A DNA stretch of 64,000 bases from Jiangella sp. DSM 45060 (lineage in GTDB: Bacteria; Actinomycetota; Actinomycetes; Jiangellales; Jiangellaceae). The notes beneath the pieces were generated by a model, which worked only from the letters and a program-made list of their open reading frames with translations, was not told where the DNA came from and did not search any database. Position numbers and translations under genes: made by a program. Below are positions 35,153-44,802 of the stretch, piece by piece. Within the stretch, counting starts at the first letter, position 1; each line of letters opens with the position of its first letter. Where the stretch lies: assembly GCF_900105175.1 (NCBI RefSeq), contig NZ_LT629771.1, positions 2,542,001 to 2,606,000 on the forward strand. Direction: 5' to 3'.

Positions 35153-35991
35153 CGGACGCCACCACCCTGCTGATCGAGCCGGAGCAGGACGAGAACTCGA
35201 CGTTCGAGGTGCACCTCGAGAACTTCGAGGGCCCCTTCGACCTGCTGCTCACGCTCATCGCCAAGCACAAGCTCGACGTCACCGAGGTGGCGTTGTCCCA
35301 GGTCACCGACGAGTTCATCGCCCACATCAAGGCGTCCGACTGGGACCTCGACGAGACCAGCGAGTTCCTGGTCGTCGCGGCGACGCTGCTCGACCTCAAG
35401 GCGGCCCGGCTGCTGCCCAGCGGCGAGGTCGAGGACGAGGACGACCTCGCGCTGCTCGAGGCGCGGGACCTGCTGTTCGCCCGGCTGCTGCAGTACAAGG
35501 CGTACAAGGAGGTCGCGAGCGTGCTGGCGGCCCGCTTCGCCGACGAGGCGCTGCGCTTCCCGCGCGCCGTCGGACTGGAGGAGCGGTACTCGGCGCTGCT
35601 GCCCGAGGTGGTCGTCGGGCTGGGCCCGGAGGAGCTGGCCATGCTGGCGGCCAAGGTGCTCACGCCGAAGCCGCCGCCGCTGGTCGGGCTGGCGCACCTG
35701 CACCAGCCGCGGGTCAGCGTCCGCGAGCAGGCGCTGGTCGTCGTCGACCGGTTGCGCCGGTCCCGGGTGCTGACGTTCCGCACGCTGGCCGCCGACTGCC
35801 CGACGACGCTGCACGTCGTGGCCCGGTTCCTGTCGCTGCTGGAGCTGTACCGCGAGAAGGCGGTGGCGTTCGAGCAGGTCGTCGCGCTCGGCGAGCTGAC
35901 GGTGCGCTGGACCGGTGACGACGACGAGGATGTGCCCGTGAGCGCGGAATTCGATGAGGAGGGGACCGTTGACGCAGCCGACGCCGAGTGA
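35149..35991 (+). CDS. scpA: Segregation and condensation protein A
   Basis: The 280-residue kleisin has the family N-terminal motif FEGPFDLLLTLIAKHKLDV near residue 27, followed by the central linker and a C-terminal winged-helix region (VVDRLRRSRVLTFRTLAADC). It bridges SMC heads and binds ScpB. It starts with GTG overlapping the ParA stop. The acidic C-terminal extension overlaps the scpB start. Confidence 0.96.
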   Translation: MTDATTLLIEPEQDENSTFEVHLENFEGPFDLLLTLIAKHKLDVTEVALSQVTDEFIAHIKASDWDLDETSEFLVVAATLLDLKAARLLPSGEVEDEDDLALLEARDLLFARLLQYKAYKEVASVLAARFADEALRFPRAVGLEERYSALLPEVVVGLGPEELAMLAAKVLTPKPPPLVGLAHLHQPRVSVREQALVVVDRLRRSRVLTFRTLAADCPTTLHVVARFLSLLELYREKAVAFEQVVALGELTVRWTGDDDEDVPVSAEFDEEGTVDAADAE

Positions 35992-36544
35992 CGCCGAGCC
36001 CGGCCTGCGCGCGTCGGTCGAGGCGATCCTGCTGGTCGTCGACGAGCCGATCGACGTCGTGACGCTGGCGCAGGTGCTGGAGCGGTCGCGGGGCGAGATC
36101 AGCGACGTGCTGGAGATCCTGCGCGACGAGTATGCCCGGCCGGGCCGCGGCTTCGAGCTGCGCGAGGTCGGCGGCGGCTGGCGGTTCTACACGCACGCCT
36201 CCTGCGCGCCCGTCGTCGAGCGGTTCGTCCTCGACGGCCAGCAGGCCAAGCTGACCCAGGCGGCGCTCGAGACGCTGGCCGTCGTCGCGTACCGGCAGCC
36301 GGTCAGCCGGGCCCGGGTGTCGGCCGTCCGCGGCGTCAACTGCGACGGCGTCATGCGCACGCTCATCGCCCGCGGGCTGGTCGCCGACGCCGGGGTCGAC
36401 TCCGAGTCCGGCGCGTACCTGTACAGCACCACGCCCTACTTCCTGGAGCGCCTCGGCATGGCCTCGATCGACGAGTTGCCGCCGCTGGCGCCGTACCTGC
36501 CCGACGCCGATAGCATTGAGGAACGTGACACCGAGAATGCCTGA
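35969..36544 (+). CDS. scpB: Segregation and condensation protein B
   Basis: The 191-residue protein has two winged-helix domains: ASVEAILLVVDEPIDVVTLA near the start, and LTQAALETLAVVAYRQPVSR then IRG-like RGVNCDGVMRTLIARGL. It completes the SMC-ScpAB complex. I choose the TTG at 35969 because a perfect AGGAGG lies at 35957-35962 with six-base spacing; the ATG at 35954 has none. It overlaps scpA by 23 bases. Confidence 0.95.
   Translation: MTQPTPSDAEPGLRASVEAILLVVDEPIDVVTLAQVLERSRGEISDVLEILRDEYARPGRGFELREVGGGWRFYTHASCAPVVERFVLDGQQAKLTQAALETLAVVAYRQPVSRARVSAVRGVNCDGVMRTLIARGLVADAGVDSESGAYLYSTTPYFLERLGMASIDELPPLAPYLPDADSIEERDTENA
36511..36516 (+). promoter_or_regulatory. Possible internal -10 element for rluB
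   Basis: TAGCAT lies eight bases before the GTG at 36525, within the end of scpB. It matches the TANNNT-plus-start spacing seen elsewhere in the window, but read-through from scpB is also expected. Confidence 0.3.
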
Positions 36545-37289
36545 CGCCTCTGACAACGACGCGCAGGGTGTACGGCTGCAGAAGGTGCTCGCGGCGGCCG
36601 GGGTGGGCAGCCGCCGGGCCAGCGAGGCGCTCATCGCGGCCGGCCGGGTCGAGGTCGACGGCAGGGTCGTGCGCACGCTCGGCACCCGGGTCGACCCCGC
36701 CACCGCCGTCATCAAGGTCGACGGCTCGCGCATCACCACCGCCGAGGCCGGGCAGGTCTACCTCGCGCTCAACAAGCCGGCCGGCGTCGTCAGCTCGATG
36801 AGCGACCCCGAGGGCCGGCCCGACCTCGGCGGCTACGTCCGCGGCCGGCGCGAGCGGCTGTTCCACGTCGGACGGCTCGACGCCGACACCGAGGGCCTCA
36901 TCCTGCTCACCAACGACGGCGAGCTGGCGCACCGGCTGGCGCACCCGTCGTACGAGGTGCTCAAGACCTACGTCGCCGAGGTGCCCGGTCCCGTCGCGCC
37001 CGCCCTCGGCCGCGAGCTGCGGGCCGGCATCGAGTTGGAGGACGGCCCGGTGCGGGTCGACTCCTTCCGCGTCGTCGGCCGCGTCGGCACCCGCGTCATG
37101 GTCGAGGTCGTGCTGCACGAGGGGCGCAAGCACATCGTGCGCCGCCTGCTCGAGGCCGTCGGGCATCCGGTGAAGCGGCTGGTCCGCACCCACGTCGGGC
37201 CGGTCGCGATGGGCGACCTGCGTCCCGGCAACACCCGGGTACTGACCACGGCGGAGATCGCCGCGCTGTACCACGAGGTCGGCCTGTGA
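36525..37289 (+). CDS. rluB: 23S rRNA pseudouridine synthase, RluB type
   Basis: The 254-residue protein has an N-terminal S4 RNA-binding domain (VRLQKVLAAAGVGSRRASEA) and an RsuA/RluB catalytic domain with the catalytic aspartate in GRLDADTEGLILLTNDG. It converts uridine to pseudouridine in rRNA. The position after scpB is conserved. Start choice is uncertain: GTG 36525 is preceded by GAGGAA, and ATG 36537 is an alternative. Confidence 0.92.
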   Translation: MTPRMPDASDNDAQGVRLQKVLAAAGVGSRRASEALIAAGRVEVDGRVVRTLGTRVDPATAVIKVDGSRITTAEAGQVYLALNKPAGVVSSMSDPEGRPDLGGYVRGRRERLFHVGRLDADTEGLILLTNDGELAHRLAHPSYEVLKTYVAEVPGPVAPALGRELRAGIELEDGPVRVDSFRVVGRVGTRVMVEVVLHEGRKHIVRRLLEAVGHPVKRLVRTHVGPVAMGDLRPGNTRVLTTAEIAALYHEVGL

Positions 37290-37651
37290 CCGTCCGCGCG
37301 ATACGAGGAGCCACCCAGCTCGACGCCGACGACGCCGAGCACCTGCTGGAGCGGACCGCCGAGCTGATGACCACGGTGCTCGACCGCAACGAGCTCACCC
37401 CCGACGACGTCATCAGCATCTTCCTCACCGCCACGCCGGACCTGCGCTCGGCGTTCCCGGCCGTGGCGGTGCGGCAGCTGGGCATCACCGACGTGCCGAT
37501 GATGTGCGCGCAGGAGATCGGCGTCGCCGGCGCGCTGCCGCGGGTGGTGCGGCTGATGGCGCACGTCGAGACCACGAAGCCGCGCTCGGCCATGCGGCAC
37601 GTGTACCTGCACGGCACCACGGTGCTGCGCGACGACCTCGCGGACCGGTGA
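37286..37651 (+). CDS. aroH: Chorismate mutase, AroH type
   Basis: This 121-residue enzyme matches the trimeric AroH fold: VRAIRGATQLDADDAEHLLE at the N-terminus, then LTATPDLRSAFPAVAVRQLG and PRVVRLMAHVETT. Arg and Glu/Cys active-site positions are present (RGAT, MMCAQE). It converts chorismate to prephenate, the substrate of the next gene product. GTG start overlaps the rluB stop; its stop shares one base with the tyrA ATG. Confidence 0.95.
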   Translation: MTVRAIRGATQLDADDAEHLLERTAELMTTVLDRNELTPDDVISIFLTATPDLRSAFPAVAVRQLGITDVPMMCAQEIGVAGALPRVVRLMAHVETTKPRSAMRHVYLHGTTVLRDDLADR

Positions 37652-38730
37652 TGGACCCGTTCGGAGGCCGGAGCGTCCTCGTCGTCGGCACCGGGCTGGT
37701 CGGGACGTCGCTCGGCCTGGCGCTGACGCGGGCCGGGGTGGACGTGCGGCTGGCCGACGCGAAGCCGGAGTTCCTGGCCGAGGCGGTCCGTCTCGGCGCA
37801 GGGCGCCCGGAGGCCGGCGACGAGACGTCCGCCGCGTTCGCCGTCGTCGCGGTCCCGCCGGAAGCCGTCGCCTCCGTCGTCGGCGAGGTGCTGGCGGGCG
37901 GGCGGGCCGAGTACGCCACCGACGTCGCCAGCGTGAAGGTGCTGCCGACGACGCAGGTGCGCGAGCGGGTCGCCGACCCGGGCCGCTACGTCGGCAGCCA
38001 CCCGATGGCCGGCCGCGAGATCAGCGGTCCGAGCGGCGCGCTGGCCGACCTGTTCGAGGGCCGCCCGTGGGTGATCTGCCCCGACGACGGCACCCACCAG
38101 CAGGCCGTCACCCGCGCCCTGGCGGTGGCCCGGCTGGCCGGCGCCGTCCCGATGACCATGACCGCGGCCGAGCACGACGCCGCCGTCGCGCTGGTGTCGC
38201 ACGCGCCACACCTCGTGGCCGCGCTGATGGCCGGCCGGCTGGCCGGCGCGCCCGGGCACGAGGTGCGCCTGGCGGGTCCCGGTGTCACCGACGTCACCCG
38301 CGTCGCGAGCGGCGACCCGGAGCTGTGGACGGAGATCCTGACGGCGAACGCGGCGGCCGTGCGCCCCGTGCTGGAGGCGCTGCGCACCGACCTCGACCGC
38401 CTCATGACGGCGCTGGAGGCCCCGGTGACCGGCCAGCCCGTGCTGCGCGAGCTGCTGCGCGGCGGCGTCGACGGCCGGTCCCGGCTGCCCGGCAAGCACG
38501 GCGCCGAGCACACCGAGTTCGCCACCGTCATCGTCGCCGTCGACGACAAGCCCGGCCAGCTGGCCCGGCTGTTCGCCGACGCGGGCGCGGCCGGCGTCAA
38601 CGTCGAGGACGTCCGCATCGAGCACGCCGCCGGGCAGCCGCTCGGCCTGGTCGAACTGGACGTCCGCCCCGGCGCCGAGGACGAGCTGGCGGCGTCGTTG
38701 CGCGAACGCGGCTGGACCATCCGCGGGTGA
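37651..38730 (+). CDS. tyrA: Prephenate dehydrogenase with ACT domain
   Basis: The 359-residue enzyme has an N-terminal NAD motif VLVVGTGLVGTSLGLAL, the prephenate-site region GSHPMAGREISGPSGA with the catalytic His, and a C-terminal ACT domain (TVIVAVDDKPGQLARLFADA). The ACT domain suggests feedback control by tyrosine or another amino acid. It follows aroH as TGATG, so the two tyrosine-pathway steps are coupled. Confidence 0.95.
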   Translation: MDPFGGRSVLVVGTGLVGTSLGLALTRAGVDVRLADAKPEFLAEAVRLGAGRPEAGDETSAAFAVVAVPPEAVASVVGEVLAGGRAEYATDVASVKVLPTTQVRERVADPGRYVGSHPMAGREISGPSGALADLFEGRPWVICPDDGTHQQAVTRALAVARLAGAVPMTMTAAEHDAAVALVSHAPHLVAALMAGRLAGAPGHEVRLAGPGVTDVTRVASGDPELWTEILTANAAAVRPVLEALRTDLDRLMTALEAPVTGQPVLRELLRGGVDGRSRLPGKHGAEHTEFATVIVAVDDKPGQLARLFADAGAAGVNVEDVRIEHAAGQPLGLVELDVRPGAEDELAASLRERGWTIRG

Positions 38731-38743
38731 TGACGACGGCCGG

Positions 38744-38749
38744 TAATCT
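38744..38749 (+). promoter_or_regulatory. -10 element, possible leaderless cmk message
   Basis: TAATCT lies seven bases before the GTG at 38757. This supports 38757 as the cmk start, although the upstream ATG at 38730, which overlaps the tyrA stop, could serve read-through transcripts. Confidence 0.5.
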
Positions 38750-38756
38750 TCTGGGC

Positions 38757-39461
38757 GTGTCCGATACCCCCGCTGACGTCTCCGCCCACGACCTCGTCGT
38801 CGCCATCGACGGCCCGTCCGGTTCCGGGAAGTCGACGGTGGCCCGCCGGGTCGCGGCCGCGCTCGGCCTGCGCTACCTCGACACCGGCGCCATGTACCGG
38901 GCGGTCACCTGGTGGGCGCTGGAGCAGGACGTCGACCTCGCCGACGTCGAGCGGGTGGCGCAGCTGGCCCGCGAGCTGCCGCTGGAACAGGGGCTGGACC
39001 CCGCCGACCCGACGGTCGCGGTCGGCGGCACCGACATCGCCGCGGCCATCCGCACCAGCCGCATCTCCGCCGCCGTCAGCGCCGTCGCCACCAACCTCGG
39101 CGTCCGCGCGGAGCTGGTGGCCCGGCAGCAGGCCGTCGCGCGGGCCGGCGGCGTCGTCGTCGAGGGCCGCGACATCACCACCGTGGTCGCGCCCGACGCG
39201 CCCGTGCGGGTCCTGCTGACTGCCGACGAGCAGGTCCGGCTGTCGCGGCGGGCGCTCGAGGTGCACGGCAGCGCCGACGCGTCCGCCGTCGACGCCACCC
39301 GCGACCAGGTGGTCCGCCGCGACGCCGACGACGCCACCGTCGCCAGCTTCCACGAGGCCGCCGACGGCGTCGACGTCGTCGACTCGTCGCTGCTGTCGCT
39401 GGACGAGACCGTCGCCGCGGTCCTGAAGTTGGTGGAGGCCCGCACGGGGGTGCGGACGTGA
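38757..39461 (+). CDS. cmk: Cytidylate kinase
   Basis: The 234-residue enzyme phosphorylates CMP and dCMP. It has the P-loop [18 protein letters not shown] near residue 15, the substrate region [13 protein letters not shown], and the lid LSRRALEV with [11 protein letters not shown]. All expected motifs are present. An alternative ATG at 38730 would add nine residues. plsC starts inside its stop codon. Confidence 0.95.
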   Translation: MSDTPADVSAHDLVVAIDGPSGSGKSTVARRVAAALGLRYLDTGAMYRAVTWWALEQDVDLADVERVAQLARELPLEQGLDPADPTVAVGGTDIAAAIRTSRISAAVSAVATNLGVRAELVARQQAVARAGGVVVEGRDITTVVAPDAPVRVLLTADEQVRLSRRALEVHGSADASAVDATRDQVVRRDADDATVASFHEAADGVDVVDSSLLSLDETVAAVLKLVEARTGVRT

Positions 39462-40111
39462 GCGACTCCGGTCTGCCGACCTACCGGGGCTCGGTCTTCG
39501 GCAAGGGGGCCGCCTGGACGCTGGCCCGGCTGCTCTACCGCGTCACCATCACCGGCGCCGAGCACGTCCCGCGCACCGGCCCGGTCATCCTGGCGCCCAA
39601 CCACACCGGGTTCCTCGACGCGCCGCTGCTCATGGGCACCTGCCCGCGCCCGGTGCACACGCTGGCCAAGAAAGAGCTGTTCAAGGGCCCGCTGGGCTGG
39701 CTGCTGCACGGCGTCGGGCAGATCCCGCTGGATCGCGACGACCCCAGCCGCGCCATGATCAAGTCCGGCATCGGGGTGCTCGACGCCGGTCGTGTCCTCG
39801 TCGTGTTCCCCGAGGGCACCCGCGGCGCCGGCGACTTCGCGGCGCTGCGCACCGGGCTGGCGTGGTTCGCGCTGCGCTCCGGCGCCCCCGTCATCCCGGT
39901 CGTCTTTGCCGGAACCGCCGGTCGAGGACGTACATTGGGTGGGATGCCCGGCCTGCGTTCCCGGGTCGAGGTCGTCTTCGGTCGTCCGGTCACGCTGCCG
40001 GCGGGCGGCGGGCGCACGCGCTCGGCCCTCGACGCGGCGACCGAACAGCTGCGCGAAGCCCTGGTGGCCCATCGCGAGGCCGTGGCGTCCCGAACCGAGG
40101 AGCACACGTGA
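39458..40111 (+). CDS. 1-acyl-glycerol-3-phosphate acyltransferase, PlsC type
   Basis: The 217-residue membrane-associated enzyme has the NHx4D motif NHTGFLDAP near residue 47 and the FPEGTR motif ([11 protein letters not shown]) near 115. It transfers an acyl chain to lysophosphatidic acid or a similar acceptor. The cmk-plsC-der order is conserved in actinobacteria. GTG start overlaps cmk; the stop overlaps der. Confidence 0.92.
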   Translation: MSDSGLPTYRGSVFGKGAAWTLARLLYRVTITGAEHVPRTGPVILAPNHTGFLDAPLLMGTCPRPVHTLAKKELFKGPLGWLLHGVGQIPLDRDDPSRAMIKSGIGVLDAGRVLVVFPEGTRGAGDFAALRTGLAWFALRSGAPVIPVVFAGTAGRGRTLGGMPGLRSRVEVVFGRPVTLPAGGGRTRSALDAATEQLREALVAHREAVASRTEEHT

Positions 40112-41481
40112 GCGAGCAGTACCCGGCGGAGGCGCTCGACGCCGAGGCCTCCGACGAGGTCTACACGCCGGTCGTCGCCGTCGTCGGCCGGCCGAATGTC
40201 GGCAAGTCGACGCTGGTCAACCGCATTCTCGGCCGCCGCGAGGCGGTCGTCGAGGACGTCCCCGGCGTCACCCGCGACCGCGTCGCCTACGACGCAGCGT
40301 GGGCCGGGCGGTCGTTCACGCTGCTCGACACCGGCGGCTGGGACCCCGAGGCCAAGGGCATGGCGGCGCGCATCACGGCGCAGGCCGAGGTCGGCATGGC
40401 CGCCGCCGACGTCGTCATGTTCGTCGTCGACTCCACTGTCGGCGCCACCGACACCGACGAGGCGGTCGCGAAGCTGCTGCGGCGCTCCGGCAAGCCGGTG
40501 CTGCTGGTGGCCAACAAGGTCGACGGCTCCAGCGGCGAGGCCGACGCCACCGTCCTGTGGAATCTCGCGCTGGGCGAGCCGTACCCCGTCTCGGCGCTGC
40601 ACGGCCGGGGGAGCGGCGACCTCCTCGACGCCGTCGTGGCCGCGCTGCCCGACGCGCCGCCCGAGTCGTTCGACGCCCTCGAGGCCGGACCCCGCCGGGT
40701 CGCGCTGGTCGGCAAGCCCAACGTCGGCAAGTCCAGCCTGCTGAACAAGCTGGCCGGCGAGGACCGCGTGGTCGTCGACTCCGTCGCCGGCACCACCGTC
40801 GACCCCATCGACGAGCTGATCGAGCTGGGCGAGCGCGAGTGGCGGTTCATCGACACCGCCGGCATCCGCCGCCGGGTGCACGAGGCGTCCGGCGCGGAGT
40901 ACTTCGCGTCGCTGCGCACGGCGTCGGCGCTGGAGCGCGCCGAGGTCGCCGTCGTCCTCGTCGACGCCAGCGAGCCGATGGCCGAGCAGGACCTCCGCAT
41001 CATCTCGATGGTCGTCGACGCCGGCCGCGCCCTCGTCCTGGCGTTCAACAAGTGGGACCTCCTCGACGACGAGCGGCGCGACACGCTGGAACGCGAGATC
41101 GACCGCCAGCTCGACCGCGTCACGTGGGCGCCGCGCATCAACGTCTCCGCCCGCACCGGCTGGCACGTCGACCGTCTCGTCCGGGCGCTCGACACCTCGC
41201 TGGACGGCTGGGAGCAGCGCATCCCGACCGGCAAGCTCAACGCGTTCCTCGGCCAGCTGGTGGCGGCGCACCCGCACCCGGTGCGTGGCGGCAAGCAGCC
41301 GCGCATCATGTTCGCGACCCAGGCCGACACCCGTCCGCCCCGGTTCGTGCTGTTCACCACCGGGTTCCTCGAGCCGTCGTACCGCCGGTTCGTGGAGCGG
41401 CGGCTGCGCGAGGAGTTCGGGTTCGAGGGCACCCCGATCGACATCGCGATGAAGATCCGAGAGAAGCGCTCCCGGTCATGA
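40108..41481 (+). CDS. der: Ribosome-assembly GTPase Der (EngA)
   Basis: The 457-residue protein has two tandem GTPase domains: G1 motifs GRPNVGKST and [10 protein letters not shown]3 motifs DTGG and DTAG, G4 motifs NKVD and NKWD. A C-terminal KH-like domain follows ([18 protein letters not shown]). It acts in 50S maturation. The GTG at 40108 has GAGGAG just before it. The ligase gene begins inside its stop (ATGA). Confidence 0.97.
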   Translation: MSEQYPAEALDAEASDEVYTPVVAVVGRPNVGKSTLVNRILGRREAVVEDVPGVTRDRVAYDAAWAGRSFTLLDTGGWDPEAKGMAARITAQAEVGMAAADVVMFVVDSTVGATDTDEAVAKLLRRSGKPVLLVANKVDGSSGEADATVLWNLALGEPYPVSALHGRGSGDLLDAVVAALPDAPPESFDALEAGPRRVALVGKPNVGKSSLLNKLAGEDRVVVDSVAGTTVDPIDELIELGEREWRFIDTAGIRRRVHEASGAEYFASLRTASALERAEVAVVLVDASEPMAEQDLRIISMVVDAGRALVLAFNKWDLLDDERRDTLEREIDRQLDRVTWAPRINVSARTGWHVDRLVRALDTSLDGWEQRIPTGKLNAFLGQLVAAHPHPVRGGKQPRIMFATQADTRPPRFVLFTTGFLEPSYRRFVERRLREEFGFEGTPIDIAMKIREKRSRS

Positions 41482-42455
41482 TGCCGCGGCCGGACACCAT
41501 CACCCCCATGATGGCCACGCTGGCGCCCGCCCTGCCGCCCGACGACGGCGGCTGGGGCTTCGAGGTCAAGTGGGACGGTGTCCGGACCATCGCGTACGTC
41601 ACCGACGACGGTGTGCGGCTGTCCAGCCGTACCCTGCGCGACGTCACGCGCGTCTATCCCGACGTGCACGGCGTCGCCTCGGCCTTGACCGGCCGCCGGG
41701 TCATCCTCGACGGTGAGGTCGTCGCGTTCGACGACACCGGGCGGCCGTCGTTCGAGAAGCTGCAGTCCCGGATGAACGTCGAGGTCTCCGGCCTGTCCGA
41801 CCCGCTCGTCACCGGAGCGCCGGCCGTCTACGTCCTGTTCGACCTGCTGTGGCTGGACGACCGGTCGCTGATGGACGCGCCCTACTCGGAGCGGCGCGGG
41901 CTGCTGGACGAGCTGCTGCCGTCCGGCGGGCCGGGCTGGACCGTCCCCGCCTACGTCCCCGGCGACGGCGCCGCCATGCTGGCCGCCACGAAGGCGCAGC
42001 GGCTGGAGGGCGTCATCGCGAAGCGGCTGGCCAGCCGCTACCTGCCCGGCAAACGTGGGCGCGACTGGCTCAAGGTGAAGAACGTCTCGCGCCAGGAGGT
42101 CGTCATCGGCGGCTGGCTGCCCGGTGAGGGCGGGTTGACCGGCACCGTTGGCGCGCTGGCCGTCGGCGTCTACTCGCCCGACGGCGCCTTCCGGTACGCC
42201 GGGCGGGTCGGGACGGGGTTCACGCTGGCGGAGCGGCGGCGGCTGGCGTCGCTGCTCGCGCACCTGGCCGCCGAGGCGTCGCCGTTCGTGGGCGCCCAGC
42301 CCGACAAACCCGGCTGCGTGTTCGTCCGGCCGGAGCTGGTGTGCGACGTGGCGTTCGCCGAGTGGACGGCCATCGGCACGCTGCGCCATCCGGCCTACAA
42401 GGGCCTGCGCCACGACAAGCCCCCGCGCGACGTCGTCCGGGAAGTCGCCGGCTGA
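41478..42455 (+). CDS. Standalone LigD-type ATP-dependent DNA ligase
   Basis: The 325-residue protein contains only the ligase part of LigD. The adenylation lysine is Lys31 in motif I (KWDGVR). Motif III is VLFDLLWLD, motif IV EGVIAKR, motif V WLKVK, and an OB domain ends [15 protein letters not shown]. No polymerase or 3-phosphoesterase domain is attached. It seals nicks in DNA, probably in repair. It is coupled to der by ATGA but functionally fits the two DNA glycosylases that follow. Confidence 0.92.
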   Translation: MMPRPDTITPMMATLAPALPPDDGGWGFEVKWDGVRTIAYVTDDGVRLSSRTLRDVTRVYPDVHGVASALTGRRVILDGEVVAFDDTGRPSFEKLQSRMNVEVSGLSDPLVTGAPAVYVLFDLLWLDDRSLMDAPYSERRGLLDELLPSGGPGWTVPAYVPGDGAAMLAATKAQRLEGVIAKRLASRYLPGKRGRDWLKVKNVSRQEVVIGGWLPGEGGLTGTVGALAVGVYSPDGAFRYAGRVGTGFTLAERRRLASLLAHLAAEASPFVGAQPDKPGCVFVRPELVCDVAFAEWTAIGTLRHPAYKGLRHDKPPRDVVREVAG

Positions 42456-42457
42456 TC

Positions 42458-43696
42458 ATGGCCGGGGAGCTGTCGCTCGCGCAGGCGCGGAGGATCGCGC
42501 TGCGGGCGCAGCTCCTGGACCGGCCCCCGCCGGCCGCGTCCGCGTCGCCGGTGACGGCCGTGCGGGTGCGGTCGGTGCTGCGGGCGCTCGGCGCGGTGCA
42601 GCTGGACGCCGTCAACGTGCTGGTCCGGTCGCACTACCTGACGTTGTACTCGCGGCTGGGCCCGTACGACCCGGCGCTGCTCGACGACGTCGTGTACCGG
42701 CGGCGGCACGGGTTCGAGTACTGGGGGCATGCGGCGTCGCTGTTGCCGGTCGAGCTGTATCCGGCGCTGCGGTGGCGGATGCGGCGGAGAGACGAACAGG
42801 CGTCCTGGCAGCGGTTCCGCGAGCGGGTGGAGCGGGAACGGCCCGGCTACCTGGCCGCGCTGACGGCCGAGGTCGGCGCCCGCGGGCCGCTCGCCTACAC
42901 CGATCTCGCCGACAGAGCGCAGCGCGACCGCACCGACCTCGGCGAGTACGCGGACTCCACACTGCTCTGGTACCGCTGGTCCGACGGGAAGTCCGCGCTG
43001 GAGGGGCTCTTCGACGCCGGCGCGCTGGCCGCGTCGGGGCGGCGCGGGTTCGAGCGGCTCTACGACCTGCCGTCGCGCGTGTTGCCCGCGGCCGTGCTGG
43101 CCGCACCGGACCTGTCGCCGGAGGACGGGCAGCGCGAGCTGGTCCGGTGGGCGATGGCCGGGCTGGGCGTCGCGACCGCCCGGGACGTCGCCGACTACTT
43201 CCGCACGCCCGGCGTCGACACGCGGGCGCGGCTGCGCGAGCTGGTCGCGTCGGGGGAGCTGGCGCCGGTGCGCGTGGAGGGCTGGGCGGAGCCAACCTGG
43301 CTGGCGCCCGTCCCGGTCCCGCGGTCGGTCGAGGCACGGGCGCTGCTGTCGCCGTTCGACTCGCTGCTGTGGGAGCGCGCCCGGGTGCGGCGGCTGTTCG
43401 GGTTCCGGCACAGCTTTGAGCTGTACGTCAAGCCCGAGAAGCGCGAGTTCGGGTACTTCGTGCTGCCGTTCCTGCTGGGCGACCGGTTGGTCGCGCGGGT
43501 GGATGTCAAGGCGGACCGGTCGCGCGGTGTGCTGCTGGTGCCGGGAGCGTTCGCCGAGGACGGCGTCGACGTCGCTGGGGTCGTCGCGGCGCTGGCCGGG
43601 GAGCTGCGCCGGCTGGCCGCCTGGCTCGGGCTGAACGCCGTCGAGGTGGGGAGGCGCGGGTCCCTGGCCGCGCGATTGGGGCGTGCGCTCGATTAA
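42458..43696 (+). CDS. YcaQ/AlkX-like crosslink-repair DNA glycosylase
   Basis: The 412-residue protein belongs to the HTH_42 winged-helix family. It has LGAVQLDAVNVLVRSHYLTL followed by SRLGPYD, in which Gln48 and Asp50 match the QxD catalytic motif of E. coli YcaQ. The C-terminus has LLSPFDSLLWERARVRRLFG. YcaQ unhooks interstrand crosslinks made by nitrogen mustards and acts on N7-alkylguanine. It starts two bases after the ligase stop. It converges with an AlkZ-like paralogue, sharing four bases. Confidence 0.85.
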   Translation: MAGELSLAQARRIALRAQLLDRPPPAASASPVTAVRVRSVLRALGAVQLDAVNVLVRSHYLTLYSRLGPYDPALLDDVVYRRRHGFEYWGHAASLLPVELYPALRWRMRRRDEQASWQRFRERVERERPGYLAALTAEVGARGPLAYTDLADRAQRDRTDLGEYADSTLLWYRWSDGKSALEGLFDAGALAASGRRGFERLYDLPSRVLPAAVLAAPDLSPEDGQRELVRWAMAGLGVATARDVADYFRTPGVDTRARLRELVASGELAPVRVEGWAEPTWLAPVPVPRSVEARALLSPFDSLLWERARVRRLFGFRHSFELYVKPEKREFGYFVLPFLLGDRLVARVDVKADRSRGVLLVPGAFAEDGVDVAGVVAALAGELRRLAAWLGLNAVEVGRRGSLAARLGRALD

Positions 43697-44790
43697 GCTC
43701 GCGCGGCCGGGACCCGCAGTCTGACGTCGCGCCGGTCGGCCTCGGGCGCGGCGAAGGCCAGCAGGCGGGTCGCCTCGGCCTCCAGCTCGGCCTCCTGCGC
43801 GGCGGTGACCGGCCGCAGAAGGTCGGCGGTGAGCACGGCGCCGTCGTCGTCGGTGGCGAGGGTCCAGAAGCCGCTCACCACGCCGTCGACCAGGATGGCC
43901 GCCTCCCACCCGACCCGGGCCGCCGCGTCCGGACCGACCAGGCGGCTCCGGTCGGCGTAGGCGAGCACGACGTTGTCGGCCAGGGCGAGCAGCCGGACCG
44001 GCGCCGGCGTGTCCGGGTCGGGCCGCGGCGCGTCAGGGAGGTCGAACAGGTCCTCGCCCTGCGGGCCGCTGAACGTCACCAGCTCCGGGCGCATCGCCTC
44101 GACGACCTCGCGCAGCCGCGTCAGCCCGCTCCACGCCTGGACGTCCTTGACGGTGGCCGGGCCGAACGCGGCGAGGTAGCGGCGGATGAGCGTGGTCGGC
44201 GGCACGCCGGGGGAGAGCGGCCGGCCGAGCCAGCTGGCCGCCAGCGCGATGTGCGCCGGGCCGTGCCGGTGCCACAGCCCGTCCGGCGGCGGGTGCACGA
44301 CCGGCAGCAGCCCCTGCACCGACCGCGCCAGCGCCGTCGAGTTGTGCTCGGGCCAGCGGGCGGCCAGCGCCCGGCTCAGCCGCGGCCGGGTGAGCCGCCC
44401 GTCGTCGAGCAGCTGCTCGGCCACCTTCGCCAGCTCCGCCGCGTCGACGCCGTCGAGGGCCTTGCCCCAGGCGCCGCGCTGCCAGCGTTCCAGCATCGGC
44501 TGGAGCATGGGACGCAGCCACAGATAGTCGTCGGTGGCGACGAGGTGCAGCGTGCCGCGGAACAGCGTGGCCCGGACGACGCTGCGGTCGAGCTGCAGCG
44601 CGGTCAGCTGCCCGACGCTGAAGCCGTCGACGCGGTCCCACAGCATGACGTACGGAGGGTCCGGGTCCTGGCCCTGCAGCCCCACCAGATCGCGGACGAC
44701 GTCCAGCGCCCCTCGGCCGGTGCGCCCGAGCAGGTGCTGCCGCGCGAGCGTCGCCCGGTTCAGCCGCCGCCCGTCGAGTCGCTGGTGCAT
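43693..44790 (-). CDS. AlkZ-like winged-helix DNA glycosylase
   Basis: The 365-residue protein is an HTH_42-family member with the motif LVGLQGQDPDPPY: Gln39 and Gln41 match the QxQ catalytic motif of AlkZ, which excises azinomycin crosslinks and related bulky adducts. The rest (RGTLHLVATDDYLWLRP, GFWTLATDDDG) matches the family. AlkZ homologues are often resistance genes within or near natural product clusters, but none is visible here. The ATG at 44790 lies six bases after a TACGGT hexamer. Confidence 0.82.
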   Translation of the reverse strand: MHQRLDGRRLNRATLARQHLLGRTGRGALDVVRDLVGLQGQDPDPPYVMLWDRVDGFSVGQLTALQLDRSVVRATLFRGTLHLVATDDYLWLRPMLQPMLERWQRGAWGKALDGVDAAELAKVAEQLLDDGRLTRPRLSRALAARWPEHNSTALARSVQGLLPVVHPPPDGLWHRHGPAHIALAASWLGRPLSPGVPPTTLIRRYLAAFGPATVKDVQAWSGLTRLREVVEAMRPELVTFSGPQGEDLFDLPDAPRPDPDTPAPVRLLALADNVVLAYADRSRLVGPDAAARVGWEAAILVDGVVSGFWTLATDDDGAVLTADLLRPVTAAQEAELEAEATRLLAFAAPEADRRDVRLRVPAARA

Positions 44791-44796
44791 GTCAGC

Positions 44797-44802
44797 ACCG
44801 TA
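44797..44802 (-). promoter_or_regulatory. -10 element, leaderless AlkZ-like message
   Basis: On the minus strand TACGGT ends six bases before the ATG at 44790, with no ribosome binding site in the gap. Confidence 0.45.
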
